64,000 bases of DNA. It comes from Abelmoschus esculentus. Lineage: Eukaryota; Streptophyta; Magnoliopsida; Malvales; Malvaceae. The DNA lies in contig JAUCBN010000005.1 in the NCBI GenBank assembly GCA_035048815.1, forward strand, positions 17,882,517 to 17,946,516, given 5' to 3'. A program made the position numbers and the translations under genes. Positions 48,959 through 60,715 of this stretch are shown here, in pieces (within the stretch, counting starts at the first letter, position 1; each line of letters opens with the position of its first letter). Under the pieces are notes generated by a model. The model did not search any database and was not told the origin of the DNA. It saw only the letters and a list, made by a program, of their open reading frames with translations.

Positions 48959-50502
48959 TTAGGAACATGGGTGTAACACCCGAAGGTTGATTCAGAAAAA
49001 TAGATGAGTTCATGAGCATTATATTCGGGTCAAAAAATCGACATAATAATCACCGGTTCAAACACAAGTTTAAAAGTGAATAACTTAAAATAATTAAGGC
49101 AAAATTATAAATCATAAAATTCAATTAAAAACATGTTTATAAAATTAGATAAATTTTACGACATTAATTATACACTTCTACTAAAAAAATATAACGTAAA
49201 TTGGTTAAGCATCAATATGGCATGAAGTGATTCAATACTCATTTTCGAAGTAGAAAAAAATATATATCTACTAGAATATTAACTTTTTATTTGATTAATT
49301 TTTTAAATTATCTTAGAACATAATAATCGAATATTAAAAACTCCAGACATATTTATTTTTAGTAAAAATTACGTAGAAAATTGGATATAGGATTACATAT
49401 TAAATTTTATAAAATTTGTCAGAAAACTAACATATAAAATTTTTGGACGAAAATTCAGACCAATATATTTATTATCGTCTAGTTTTATTGTCCTATGGAC
49501 TTTTATACATCAAGAACCTTTTGTTGGGGGTATTTATTGATCAGACTAGATCTAGTTTTTTCAGATATTCAATTTTTTATATTGATAATACAATAATTTA
49601 TATTTAATCTGATTTATTTATATTCGTTTTTAGATAATTGGGCCAGATTTTCGAATATTTGATTATCTGAAAATATATATTAATTTATATCTTAAATTGA
49701 CATGATCCAACATGAACTTAACTTGATACTTGAAATGATTTGACCTCAAGTTAATTTAAATTTAAATTAATCCAATAATTAATTGTTCGATTATGAACTC
49801 TTTTGACCCGATCTTAACTCAAACTGAATCTGAATTAAGATCAACTTGCCGTTGACTCGAACTCATTAGATTTGAATCCTACCTCACTCGAGTTAAACTA
49901 TTGACTTAAAATAATATAACTCAAATTCTATCTAACGGACATTAATCAACTCCATTTTTCTTTCATTAACACCGATAAATTCAGACAGAAATCTCTAACC
50001 TTTTTCGGTGTTTTTTTATGTCAAAATATTAAAAAATAAATTACAGATTCTAACCCTAAATTTTAAATCTGAAACTATAAACCTTAAAATAAACTATAAG
50101 CCTAAACTCTAACGTTAAACTCTAACCTTAAATTATAACCTCAAACTCTAAACTAAAAAAAGCTAAACTAATAGTTGCAATTGATAATGGAAAACAAAAA
50201 AACATTCACCCAACCCAGAAACAAAAGATGCTTTCTATTACATTATGTTTATACTATAAAAAATGGAGACAAGAAGATAAGAGTTAATGCAGCAGGGGTT
50301 TCAAAAATATGTACAAACATTTTCAGGAACAGTAAGGAAACTCAAAGAGATTGGGTCTTGAAAGGAGTTCCTGATGAAGGATTGAATGATAAATAAATGA
50401 ATGAATGGAATGATGAGCCTCAAACTTTGAACTGTTTGGGGGTAAAGCAAAAAAAATATAAAACCACTAAATACAAGGCCCTAAACGATTGTATTTCATC
50501 AA
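48959..50502. other. AT-rich intergenic DNA, CDPK 3' flank at right end
   Basis: A short TGTAACACCCGAAGG start at 48972 looks like the edge of an LTR, but no matching end was found. CCCTAAA-like degenerate words lie at 50040-50160. The last 100-300 bp are probably CDPK 3'UTR. Confidence 0.5.
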
Positions 50503-53500
50503 CTAGGTGGCAATGCCTGTAACTCCAGTGGTAAGAAGGGTCATCTTACCAAATTCAGGGTTGCCTTTCTGCATCATTGCCACAAATTCATTGTAATCTA
50601 TCCGACCATCCTGCGAAAAGCAGTAATGACACAAGTAATCAGTCCAACCCTCAACCTTTGCATATGTGACTCCTACATGAAGATTAAAATCTAGAGATGG
50701 AACATGAAGTGATGTATAAGGATGCATCAATTTAGACTTACATTGTCTGTGTCAACTTCTCTGATCATTTCGTCCAAGTGGATTTCCTCAATACCAAACT
50801 CTTGACAAGCTTGCTGAAGCTCGTCTTGAGTGATGTAGCCACTGCCATCTTTGTCGAAATACGAGAAGGCAGCCATGAGATTATCTTCCCTTTCAATCTT
50901 GTTTAGATGCAATGTTTCAGCTACGAATTCTTCGTAGTCAATTGTACCACTATTATTAACGTCCGCCTGCAATTCCCGAGCAAACAGACAGGATCAAAGG
51001 GTGTAGGTTAGATGTGTACAAACGGCCTATGCTACATAGATTGCAGAATAAGTATTTGATATGGTTATACTCATCATATCCTTGTACTTGTATCTTCATA
51101 GGCGTAGAATTCGAGTATTTTATGAAAATGAACGTTCGGAGTATGTATTGTACATCATGATCTTCATAACTGAAATGAAACTTACTGCCTTCATTAGAGC
51201 ACTAAATTCTGATTCATCAAGATCAGCACCGAATTTTTTCAATCCAACTTTGAGTTCATCATATGTGATTTGACCGCTGTTATCTGTGTCTATCATTTTG
51301 AACATTTCCTTCAGCCCTGCTATTTCTTCTTCACAAAGTCTCTGGGCAATGACCTGAAAAATAAAATGAAAAGGAGCTAAAGAAAGGGGAAAGCCATTTT
51401 AGCTTGTGGGATTGAGCATTAAAAAGAATTTTACATATTTAGCATCTTTTATCAAATGTTTTATGATGAATGTTGTTTGAGATGCAAAAGCTTACCTTTA
51501 AGGCCATTTTCTTTAGCTTGTTCATTGCAGAAAATTGCTTCAAACGGCTCAAGACTACGGAATCAAGCGGCTTGTCCGGAGCCACCCCATCAACCTGTAC
51601 CCAAGGATGGCCTGAAAGGAACCAAAATAAAATCAGCAAGTTCAGTAAAAATTTAATCCTTATTTGTCATGGCAATGGTGAACAAGGAGGATGATTTGAG
51701 TTAGAAATAAATGAAATTATGGTCAGTTAGATGATCCTATAGGTATTAATAACCAACAAAGTACATGAGAAAGGTTGATAAACGAACATCAACTGAGAAT
51801 TAAACAAGCATCAATCATGTTTCAACATACAAATTCTCTAATACTACTCATCCTAGTTTGCTTAGTCAAAGAGACTTACACAGTACTTCATGCGCAGTTA
51901 TCCGCTTTTTCGCATCCCTCACAAGCATTTTCTTCACTAAATCTTGTGCGCTTTCGGAGATGTTAGGCCATGGATCCGAGGTGAAGTCAAGTTCACCTTG
52001 CAAAACTTCTTCAAATATCTCTTGTTCAGTTTCTGTATATAAAAAGATAAAGTTAAAACAAGCAGAAATAGAACAGTAGTTCAAAGTTTTCAGAAACATT
52101 GGTGGTAACCAAAGAAGTCTTACCGCCCCAAAAAGGCGGCACTCCGCTTAAGAGAATGTAAACAATCACCCCAGCACTCCACACATCTGCTTCTTGACCA
52201 TAATGCTTCCGCAAAACTTCTGGTGCAACATAGTATGGGCTTCCAACCACATCACTTAAGACATCCCCTGAAATTTTAAAGACCTTCATCAGGAAAATGA
52301 CACCATTGCTGATTGTTGATTGCTCGGACATTGGTATTCAAATATAATCCTCTAGATATAACATCTTTAATATATTTAACATGCCCCTATCCCTAAGACC
52401 AAAGTGAACTGACATCCAGCTAACAACAAAGTGTTATGCATTCAATCCTGAACATCATATTAAAACCATACCTACATGAATTCAAGATTTTCCTTTGATT
52501 TTAATCTTCGGTACTTGTTTCGTTTCCATCTATGTATATTTATATATCTAACAGAAAATGAAGAGTTACACTTGAACTGTTGCATCAATTTTGGATATAA
52601 TTGCTTACAGTAAATGTAAAATCTAACGACCCCAGCACTACACTAATTCCATATTCTTTTCTGTGATTAAACTGTCTTGATTCAATGAAGAATAGAATAC
52701 CAGCAAACCATAATCAAGCATCAAAAGAGAAAAGAACTTTGAACATACCAGGCTTGAAGAATATTGATAATCCAAAATCAATGGCTTGAAGGGGTGAATC
52801 CTCTTTCTGATTAACAAAAAGAAAGTTTTCAGGTTTGAGATCCCTATGCATTACTCCCATGGAGTGACAGGCTTCCACAACACCAACTATAATTCTTGCT
52901 AGATCAGCCGCCTTTCTTTCGGAATAATGCCCCCTCTGTACGATTCGATCGAAGAGCTCTCCCCCAGCACATAGCTCCATGACAACATGAACCGCCACGG
53001 AATCCTCATAAGCCTCTTTGATGGTGACAACATTAGGGTGGCAAGCCAAGTGATGCATTATCTGAATTTCCCTCTTAACATCATCAACATCTTCTGGAGT
53101 TACAAGCTTCCTTTTGGCAATAGATTTACAAGCAAACTCCTTCCCGGTACCTTTCTCCACACAAAGGAAAGTTGTCCCAAACTGGCCTTGCCCTAACTTC
53201 TTCCCCAAGTTATAATATTCTTTCAAATTACCTGTTTTTGTTTGTAACACCGCTTCCACCTTTAGACCAGCACATGCTTGCCTCTTCACATTATGAGGCT
53301 TCCTAGGTTTTGCAGCATCAGCCTTAGGATCTTCCTTGGCAGCTGTCCCTGACACCACGGCCACCGCCGCTGCAATTGCATTCTGTGACGGTTTAGATTC
53401 AAGTCTTTGAGGATGAGACCTGGATTGTTGCCTTGAGGCAGCCTTGGATTGTTGTCTTTGCATAGACAATGACATTGAAGCTGACGATTGTTGTCTTTTC

Positions 53501-53772
53501 ATAGACATTGTTGATTTTTGTCTCTGGGTCAACTTTGATTTCTGTGATTGGATTTGGATTTCCTCCTCTCCAGGTTCTTTCTCATCCTTAACAATCTTCA
53601 TCTCTTCCGGGGGGTCCTTCTGAACCAAATTCTCACCGGCATCAGCTGCTGCTGCTGCGGCTCCGGCTTCTTCATTTTCAGCCTTTCCACCTTCCCCTTC
53701 CCCTTCGTTTTCATCTTTCTTTTGCTCCTCTTCGGTTTGATTGGAACCACAAATTGAACATAAATTTCCCAT
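50503..53772 (-). CDS. CDPK: Calcium-dependent protein kinase (CDPK/CPK)
   Basis: Exons on the minus strand: 53772-52749, 52267-52124, 52032-51880, 51611-51496, 51353-51186, 50966-50742 and 50610-50503. Phases join cleanly to give 645 aa. The N-terminus MGNLC fits myristoylation at Gly2 and palmitoylation at Cys5, so it is probably membrane-bound. A long variable region (to about 185) is Glu-rich, then Ala-rich, with RQQS repeats (93-118). The Ser/Thr kinase domain has the GQGQFG loop (194-199), ACK with Lys216, HRDLKPEN (309-316), DFG (332-334) and APE (356-358). The junction/autoinhibitory segment (about 458-484) precedes four EF-hands whose loops start at D501, D537, D573 and D607, all with acidic position 12. 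The last loop is split by the exon 6/7 border. All key residues are present; it resembles Arabidopsis CPK1/CPK2-type (group I) enzymes of similar length. Confidence 0.95.
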
Positions 53773-54570
53773 CTTGAAAAACTGAAACGACTCTCAATTC
53801 TCTCACACCTTAATCTTCTTCTCCAATAATCCAACAAATCCAAAACCACCCAAATGTTGTAACAATATTAATCCCCATTTCCTTTTCTCCTGTACACTTT
53901 CAACCAAAACCAATGATCCAATGGAAAACAATTTCATCAAAATAACAAAAAAAAGTAATCTTTAAAGACACCCAAACTTCCCGAATATACAATTAGCAAG
54001 GATCACTAAATAAGACTAAGAATTTTTCAAGATCCTGATGTAAATAAACAATCACAATCAAAGACAATAATCTGAAATCGAAAAAAACATAGTCCAATGG
54101 AAAATGAAAAGAAGAAACCAAGCTTTTTTTTTTTCTCCTCTCCCCTATCCAGAGGGAAAAAGAAAGAAAATGACAAGAAAGAGAATCGAGGAAAGAAAGA
54201 AGACAGGTTTTTCCGTTACAAATGCTTCAACCTTTTACGTGTTTAATAGGGTTATGATAAAGTGTATCTCAGGAACACTGGAGATTTTTGAAAGTTACAC
54301 TTATTAAAAATGATCGACGGCTGAGATTACACATTAAGGTTTTGATTTCAACTCTTTTCTCTATCCATATTTGCTACAATTGAACTATACGTCGAGTTAT
54401 TAAGAACTTTAATATTTATTTATGTTAAAATTATTTTTAAATAAAAATAAAAATACTTTAGATGATTTTTTTTTAAATTAAATATTTTTTTTAAAAGATT
54501 AAAACTGTTGTTGATCAATTTAGTAGACCTAACAACATAAATCGATAATTTCTTTCTAATTTGAGGATAA
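53773..54570 (-). promoter_or_regulatory. CDPK 5' flank
   Basis: Pyrimidine/purine-rich leader upstream of the start. An ATG at 53878-53876 opens a 22-codon uORF ending at 53810, which counts only if transcription starts beyond it. No certain TATA box was fixed. Confidence 0.4.
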
Positions 54571-54579
54571 AAATCGATT

Positions 54580-56257
54580 ACGTATAATGCTTCAAAAAGA
54601 ATCAAATCTACTGGTAAACAATGGGGTTAGTATCGATCTGACTACAATGCTTTAAAAAGAATCAAATCCACCGGTAAATTATTAATTTGGTATTAAAATA
54701 GTCATCGACCGTTAGAAATTAACGGAGCAGCTGACGTGGCTGTTAAAAATAATTAGAATAATTACATATTTACTCCTATTATTCATATATTTTATAATTT
54801 AGTCATAATTTTATTATAATAAAAATAATATAATTATTTAATTAAATGATGACACGGGTCACCATCTAATTGGATGACATTATTTATATATATTTTTAAT
54901 TTATTAAATTTATTTTTCTCCTCCAATCAAGTGGTGACACGTGTCACTACCTGATCAAAGGAAGAAAACAAAATTCCCCACCAAAATGTTTGAGAAAAGA
55001 CTTAAACCAATGACCTTAGCATAAATGGGCAACACTCAAACCACTAAACCAAGTCAATTTTAATGCTTTATTTCCCTTCAACATATATATATATTGAATG
55101 TAATTTTCTATATTTATTTATATAATCATAAATTTATTTTTTAATTTAATTTAAATATTAATTAAATTATTTTATATAATTCATTAAAATTATTTTTTAA
55201 ACCTAAATTCGGATAAAAATCATAAATATTCGAATATTTGGATTTAAAAATATTCGAATAAAACATTTAAATTTTAAATATTTGAATAATTTTTTTATAT
55301 ATTTAAATAAAAATATTCGAATTTTTAAATATTCAAATAAAACCATAAATATTTGAATTTAAAAATATTTGAATAAAATATTCGAATAAAAAATTTGTAT
55401 ATTCAAATAAAAATATTCAAATAATTTTTATTCGAATATTTAAATCCAAATATTTATAATTTTTATTCGAATATTTATGATTTTTATTCGAATATTTATT
55501 ATACGAATATTTTTATTTTTATATTTATTATTCGAATATTTTTATTTGAATATACAAATTTTTTTATTCAAATATTTTTAAATCCAAATATTTATGGTTT
55601 TATTCAAATATTTAAAATTCGAATATTTTTATTTATATATCTAAAAAATTGTTCAAATATTTAAAATTTAAATATTTTATTCGAATATTTTTAACCAAAT
55701 ATTCAAATATTTATGATTCTTACCCGAATTTAGATTTAAAAAATAATTTTAATGAATTATATAAAATAATTTAATTAATATTTAAATTAAATTAAAAAAT
55801 AAATTTATGATTGTGTGAATAAATATAAAAAACTGCATTTAATATATATGTTGAAGGGAAATAGAGGCATTAAAATTGACTTGGCTCAGTGGTTTGAGTG
55901 TTGCTCATTTATGTTAATTTTACAGGTTTAAGTCTCTTCTTTTGCACTTTTGTGGGGAATTTTGTTTTCTTCCTTTGATCAGGTGGTGACACGTGTCATC
56001 ATCTAATTAAATAATTATATTATTTTATTATAATAAAATTATGATTAATTTATAAAAATATATGAATAGTATGAAGTAAATATGCAATTATTCCAATTAT
56101 TTTTAACAATCATGTCAGTTGCTCCGTTAATTTCTAATGGTCGATGACTATTTTAATACCAAATTAATAATTTACCGATGTATTTGATTCTTTTTAAAGC
56201 ATTGTGATCAGATCGATACTAACCCCATAATATGGTGACTATCCGTGTAGTTTACCC
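54580..56257. mobile_element. Giant fold-back element (about 1.65 kb)
   Basis: Arms of about 800 bp pair over nearly the whole element. For example, GGGGTTAGTATCGATCTGA at about 54624 pairs with its inverse near 56206-56224, and ACACGTGTCA..TTTGATCAGG occurs on both sides. The centre (55200-55740) is built of TTCGAATATTT words. The right end has ..GTGTAGTTTACCC as in the MITE at 47238. The left terminal 20-30 bp is missing and replaced by a short tandem copy of AATGCTTYAAAAAGAATCAA. No ORF. Confidence 0.8.
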
Positions 56258-56366
56258 AAAAATTAATAACACACAAACGTTTGAAATTAATACCTTTTAA
56301 ATTTTTATTGCTTTATTTTTGGTATTTTAAAATGATAATTTAAATTTAGTTTAATATTAATTATTA

Positions 56367-56909
56367 GGGTAAACTGCAATGAAAGTCACTTAATTATGAG
56401 TAGAGATACATTTAGGTCACTCAATTATTAAAAGTAACATTTGGGTCATTTAATTATAGATAAGGTTGCATTTAAGTCACCCAATTAATAAATGATACAT
56501 TTATATCACTCAACTATAGGTAAGGTTACATTTGGGTCACTCTTCATATTGGAAAACGTTTATCAATTCGCATATTAGATTAATTGATTATTTTAAATGA
56601 AGTACTCTAATGTTAACAAAGGTATACAAGTGATTTAGAAGAAAAAACGACCAAATTGATATGCTTTTTCAAATATAAAGGGTGACCCAAATGTAACCTT
56701 ACTTATAATTGAGTGACCTAAATGTAACCTTTAATAATTGGATGACCCAAATTTAACTATAATTAGGTGACCTAAATGTAACCTTTAATAATTGGGTGAC
56801 CCAAATGTAACCTTACTTATAATTGAGTGACCCAAGTGTAACTTTTAATAATTAGGTGACCTAAATATAATTATACCCATAATTAAATGATCTTTGTTGC
56901 AGTTTACCC
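56367..56909. mobile_element. Mutator-like MITE with internal repeats
   Basis: Terminal GGGTAAACTGCAATGAAAGT and its inverse. Flanks TAATTATTA (56358-56366) and TAACTATTA (56910-56918) agree at 8 of 9 bases. The inside is mostly repeated AATTGGGTGACCCAAATGTAAC words in both orientations. Confidence 0.8.
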
Positions 56910-56918
56910 TAACTATTA

Positions 56919-57950
56919 ACTATATTTAAAATAAAAATATTCCGTTTATAATAAGATATATTTTTGTTTCAATATAAAATTAGAAACACTTATATTCAGT
57001 GCATCGTCTTTTATATTTCAAAAATATATTCGACCTATAAAAGCTTTTTGATACATGTATTAATTATTTAATGATTCATTTTAAGTGCTAATATAAAAAA
57101 ACATTAATTAATTCATAAATTATTTATTATAAAAATTATTTTAATTTTAAATTTATATAGGATAACACCCCATTGTTTTCTATCAATTAATTATTCTATT
57201 CACTTAAAGTACTAATCTTATTTAAAGCTGTATTTATTTTATCTATATATTATTTTTAAGATTTTAATGAACGTTGTTTTTTAATTTAAAATTCCATATT
57301 GGTTAATACCCAATTACATGTGTACATCATTTAAATTTGAATTTTAAAATTATCTAAACAATATTTATAATTTACTAAAATTATTTAAATTATTAAAACC
57401 CTAATTAAAATTCTTAAATCTAAATCAATAGAATAGTTCATTGAATTAAACTAAGAGTTTAAGTCATTTAACATGAATCTTTATGTATTAATTAGACAAT
57501 TATAAATGTCATACAAATTAATTTGTATTAAAAATTAAATAATTAAAATTAAAAAATAAAATTGAATAAATCGAAAGTTAAAGTACGATTTAAGTAGTAA
57601 TACAAACAAACTTCGTCACAAACGTTTTTTGTCGTGTCGTATTTATCGTGGTTGTGAATATAACGATTATTATCCCGGTCGTTACAAGAGTCGCAATCAT
57701 GATTTTTTTTAAAACTCACACATCTTATTATGGAGTTTTTTGAAATAACGATAAATAACAATATAATAACGAAAATAACGGACCGTTATTCGTTAAATAA
57801 CGGCCGTTATTGACTGTTGTCTGTATAAATTTAAATCTCACCATTATTTTTACAAACAATGGTTCGGATAATAGCGTTGCCGTTAAATAAAGGTCGTTAT
57901 AGCGGTAACGGGCCATTTTTTGAATCCCCGAAAAGAACAATATTGTTCTT
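56919..57950. other. AT-rich intergenic DNA with ATAACGG inverted words
   Basis: No gene is seen. At 57600-57930 words such as ATAACGGCCGTTAT and GTCGTTA repeat in both orientations, probably an unidentified transposon remnant. Confidence 0.4.
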
Positions 57951-57954
57951 ATTT

Positions 57955-58245
57955 AAATAAAAATACAAGTATGATGTTATTAGCGACGTTTTTAAATGCA
58001 AAATAGTTTACTAGGCGTTTGTTTTACAAACCCCACTAATAACTTATCTATAAAGGCGTTTGTATTTGTAACCGCCACTATTGAACATTCTTTACAACGT
58101 TTATTTTTAAAAACGTCACTAAAAAAACAATTATTAGCGACATTTGTAACTATAGATCTTGAACTTTTATAAAAGCGTCATAAAAATTTTTAGCGGCGCT
58201 AAAAATATTACTATAAGACTAAAAAAAACGCCACTACATACTTAT
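57955..58245. repeat. CACTA-like subterminal repeat fragment
   Basis: Repeated words GGCGTTTGT, CGCCACTA, GCGACGTTTTT and ACGTCACTA occur in both orientations, a pattern common in the subterminal regions of plant CACTA elements. No complete end was found. Confidence 0.35.
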
Positions 58246-58486
58246 TTTGGTGAATGCAAAGAAAATTATACATTTTAAATACCAAAGACATCAAAGTTTA
58301 TCCCATTTATATGAGTTGATGGTAGATAATATACAAATCATCATTTTCCTCATATACACACATGAAACTATATCCGGGCCTGCAAATGAGATCTATAAGA
58401 TCAAAAGGCAAAGGAAAGTATACAAAAACACCAACTTACAGGATGTACAAGAAGATGAATATACTGTAAAATTATTTATACGTATT

Positions 58487-59371
58487 TCAGCTGCAAATAG
58501 GGCATTTAACCAATCCATTCTCATTACATTCAGGGCATTGCAAGCACTGTTCATCATCGTATCTGGTTTCTGCAAAAATCTTTCGGCTGCCATCGCAGTT
58601 GGGGCAAACCAGGAACCGCATATTGGCACAGTCCCTGCATGGGATATTTATTAAAGGTATGCCTTTCAAGAGTTTCTTAAGCTTTCCTTCTTCATGGAGT
58701 CCAATAACTTCATCAGCTCCTCCTATGTATCTCCCTTTGATGAACAGCTTTGGAGGGACGACTCTTTCACCAAATAACCTCCACAGTTCTTCCCTGAATT
58801 CCATGTCCATTGAAACATCTCTTTCATGGATCAGTATCTTGAAACTGTTCAGAAGATATCTGATACTCCTGCAATCTTCAAACGTTTTCCTGATCCCTCT
58901 CAAGCTTGTTGTGTATAAAATCACAGAATCTTCCCCACCAGGTGGACATCTCGATTCAAAATCGTTTAAACATGGATGTTCCTCACTCTCTACCTCCACT
59001 ATCTCAGACACGGTTTCATCTTTCACAATGGTGTTCGAGTTCGAGTTCGAGGAGACTGGAAGCTGAGAATGATCCTCTTTAACCACTGTCTCTTTGGCCT
59101 CATTCTTGGTTGAAGGCTTGTTAGTATCCTGGGGACCAACATCAACATCCAAATCAGTTTCTTTTCCCTTTTGATCTTTAGAATCAACGACTTGTTCTGG
59201 TATATTGATGTTGAATTTGCAGTCTTGGTCTCTGTAAACTGGTTGCGTATGGCGATTTTGATGGTGGAATGAGTGTTGTAGGGGATTACAAGCAAAGGGA
59301 AATTTTCTCCAAGAGTTGATCGTCGGAATGATTTTGAGTGTCTTCACAAATACTCCCTTAAAGCTTTTCAT
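58487..59371 (-). CDS. Glutaredoxin-like CxxC-rich protein (plant GRXCR type)
   Basis: Single coding exon, 294 aa, from the ATG at 59371 to a stop at 58487-58489. Residues 1-140 are polar, acidic and low in complexity. A glutaredoxin-like fold follows (about 148-240): SVILYTTSLRGIRKTFEDCR, the V-P-P-K-LFI cis-Pro region (205-211) and GRYIGGADE (213-221). The usual CxxC/CxxS active site is replaced by TTSLRGIRKTFEDC, which is normal for this subfamily and argues against classic thiol oxidoreductase activity. The C-terminus (245-293) has CRDC, CPNC, CLQC-PEC and CPIC, probably binding zinc. Family members are known as 'glutaredoxin family protein' in plants and GRXCR1 in animals; the plant role is not firmly known. 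The 5'UTR is split by an intron. No lesions are seen. Confidence 0.93.
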   Translation of the reverse strand: MKSFKGVFVKTLKIIPTINSWRKFPFACNPLQHSFHHQNRHTQPVYRDQDCKFNINIPEQVVDSKDQKGKETDLDVDVGPQDTNKPSTKNEAKETVVKEDHSQLPVSSNSNSNTIVKDETVSEIVEVESEEHPCLNDFESRCPPGGEDSVILYTTSLRGIRKTFEDCRSIRYLLNSFKILIHERDVSMDMEFREELWRLFGERVVPPKLFIKGRYIGGADEVIGLHEEGKLKKLLKGIPLINIPCRDCANMRFLVCPNCDGSRKIFAETRYDDEQCLQCPECNENGLVKCPICS

Positions 59372-59642
59372 CTCTTAGACCGATCTGATACAACAAACCC
59401 TGAAAACAGAACTTCAAAACATCATAGATCTTATGTTGGTTCAACTACTACTCTCTTTTATTTTCTTGTCTGATATTTAAGTTCAACAAATATATAAATA
59501 TAAGTATAAAAATAAGGTAAATATTCAAATAAAAGTTCTAATCTTGTAATGGTTGCTCATATAATCAGTTGGATATAATCTTATAAAATTGTTAAATAAA
59601 GGTTTACTGTTTTTAAATTTACTTACTTAAGGACTTGAATAA

Positions 59643-59708
59643 GATCCATTTGAACCTACGAATTCACCAATTTTAAGTTCAGCGCTTTAACCATTCAGCT
59701 ATGAATGC
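59643..59708 (-). pseudogene. trnI-CAU: Plastid trnI-CAU relic
   Basis: D-arm and T-arm halves are conserved. The anticodon CAT is replaced and the 3' acceptor strand is lost, so it cannot be a working tRNA. Confidence 0.85.
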
Positions 59709-59796
59709 TTAGTGGGGATCCTCGTATATGATGAATAACCAAATTCCAATTGAAATAAAATTTTTAGGATAAATCAATCTAATTTTGGAAAAATCT

Positions 59797-59863
59797 ATGA
59801 AAGGACATCAATTCAAATCTTAGATTTTCGAATTGAGAGAGATCAAGAATTCTCACTATTCCT
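59797..59863 (+). pseudogene. ycf2: Plastid ycf2 5' end relic
   Basis: Encodes MKGHQFKS, then a stop, then IFELREIKNSHYS. A short in-frame deletion relative to plastid ycf2 (repeated REI segment) is visible. Similarity ends near 59862. Confidence 0.85.
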
Positions 59864-60258
59864 ATTTATGTTGTTTTATCTTGTATGAATTAGATTTTTT
59901 CAATATTTATCCTGGGAATGTAAATATTTGTTTACCCTTTGGCTACCATTTATTGACAGAGACAATAAGTTTTGTACATGTGACTGATATCTATTTTCAC
60001 ATTAATCATTACCGCTAAATGTTTTGTTATATCTATGATTGACGGAGACAATAAGTTATCCCTGTAATAACATTCCGCAATACTCAATTAAAATTAATTA
60101 TTAAGTTGAATATCGATAATGCATGATAAAGAGGATGCATCATTTCATTCTTCCTCATAATCAAGTATTTTATTTTAATCGAAAAGGAAATCGAATTTTC
60201 TTAAAATTTCATAAAATAATGTTTATAAATGAAGTTCCATACCTGACTTTGTCCCTCC

Positions 60259-60329
60259 CATTTGCTTGTTGTTGAAATGTTTCTGCCCCCTGGGGTTGGG
60301 TTTGTTGATATCCTGGGTGTTTATTCCAT
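60259..60329 (-). other. Upstream ORFs in the GRX-like leader
   Basis: uORF1: ATG-GAA-TAA (60329-60321). uORF2: ATG at 60261-60259, reading across the predicted splice to a TGA. That TGA overlaps the main start codon as ATGA (59371-59368), giving 16 codons. Depends on the splice model. Confidence 0.5.
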
Positions 60330-60390
60330 TGGAAGGGTATAATTAAAAATAGAGTAGAGGAGAGACGGGCATTATTTATAGCAGGTTGCC

Positions 60391-60707
60391 AAGGGATTGG
60401 GTTTCACCATAAATTCTAAACCAATCTTATTTTCTTATGCCAAGATTATCACAATTAGTTGGTTGGAAGAGTTATTTTAGATATTGCCATTGCCAGACAC
60501 AAGATGTTAATTTAGTATCTCAAACTTTTATTTAGTTAATTTTTTTTATTTATTTTTGTATTCGTGATAAAAATATTATATACAACTAACAATCAGTTGG
60601 ACAAACGGGATGCATAAGATACTAAATTGATGAATTGATGATGCCATTGTAAGGAATGAAAAAGCCCCATCCAATTGTGTGAAGAAAACATTCTCTGATT
60701 TTCATTA
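60391..60707. other. Upstream intergenic DNA of GRX-like gene
   Basis: No gene is seen. Confidence 0.5.
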
Positions 60708-60715
60708 GGGATGAT

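Larger units (their letters stand above)
59640..59865. other. Nuclear plastid DNA fragment (NUPT): trnI-CAU and ycf2 start
   Basis: The minus strand 59708-59643 matches plastid trnI-CAU as I recall it, with intact GCTGAATGGTTAAAGCGC and GAATTCGTAGGTTCAA blocks, a changed anticodon and a lost acceptor 3' end. On the + strand ATGAAAGGACATCAATTCAA (from 59797) matches the start of plastid ycf2, with an in-frame TAG and a small deletion. The divergent order trnI(-)/ycf2(+) is the plastid inverted-repeat order, so one contiguous piece of about 220 bp was inserted. Confidence 0.85.
59372..60390 (-). promoter_or_regulatory. 5'UTR, 5'UTR intron and core promoter of GRX-like gene
   Basis: A TATA box on the minus strand (TATAAATA, 60380-60373) is followed by a leader exon ending at a good donor (GTCAG|GTATGG, exon end 60243). 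An acceptor TTTTCAG|GGTTTG lies at 59400, so 59399-59372 is the second leader piece before the ATG. The intron (60242-59400, about 840 bp) holds the plastid DNA fragment listed below. Confidence 0.65.

Noticed and set aside
59643..59708. Functional nuclear tRNA gene
   Set aside because: It matches plastid trnI-CAU, lacks the 3' acceptor strand and has a changed anticodon.
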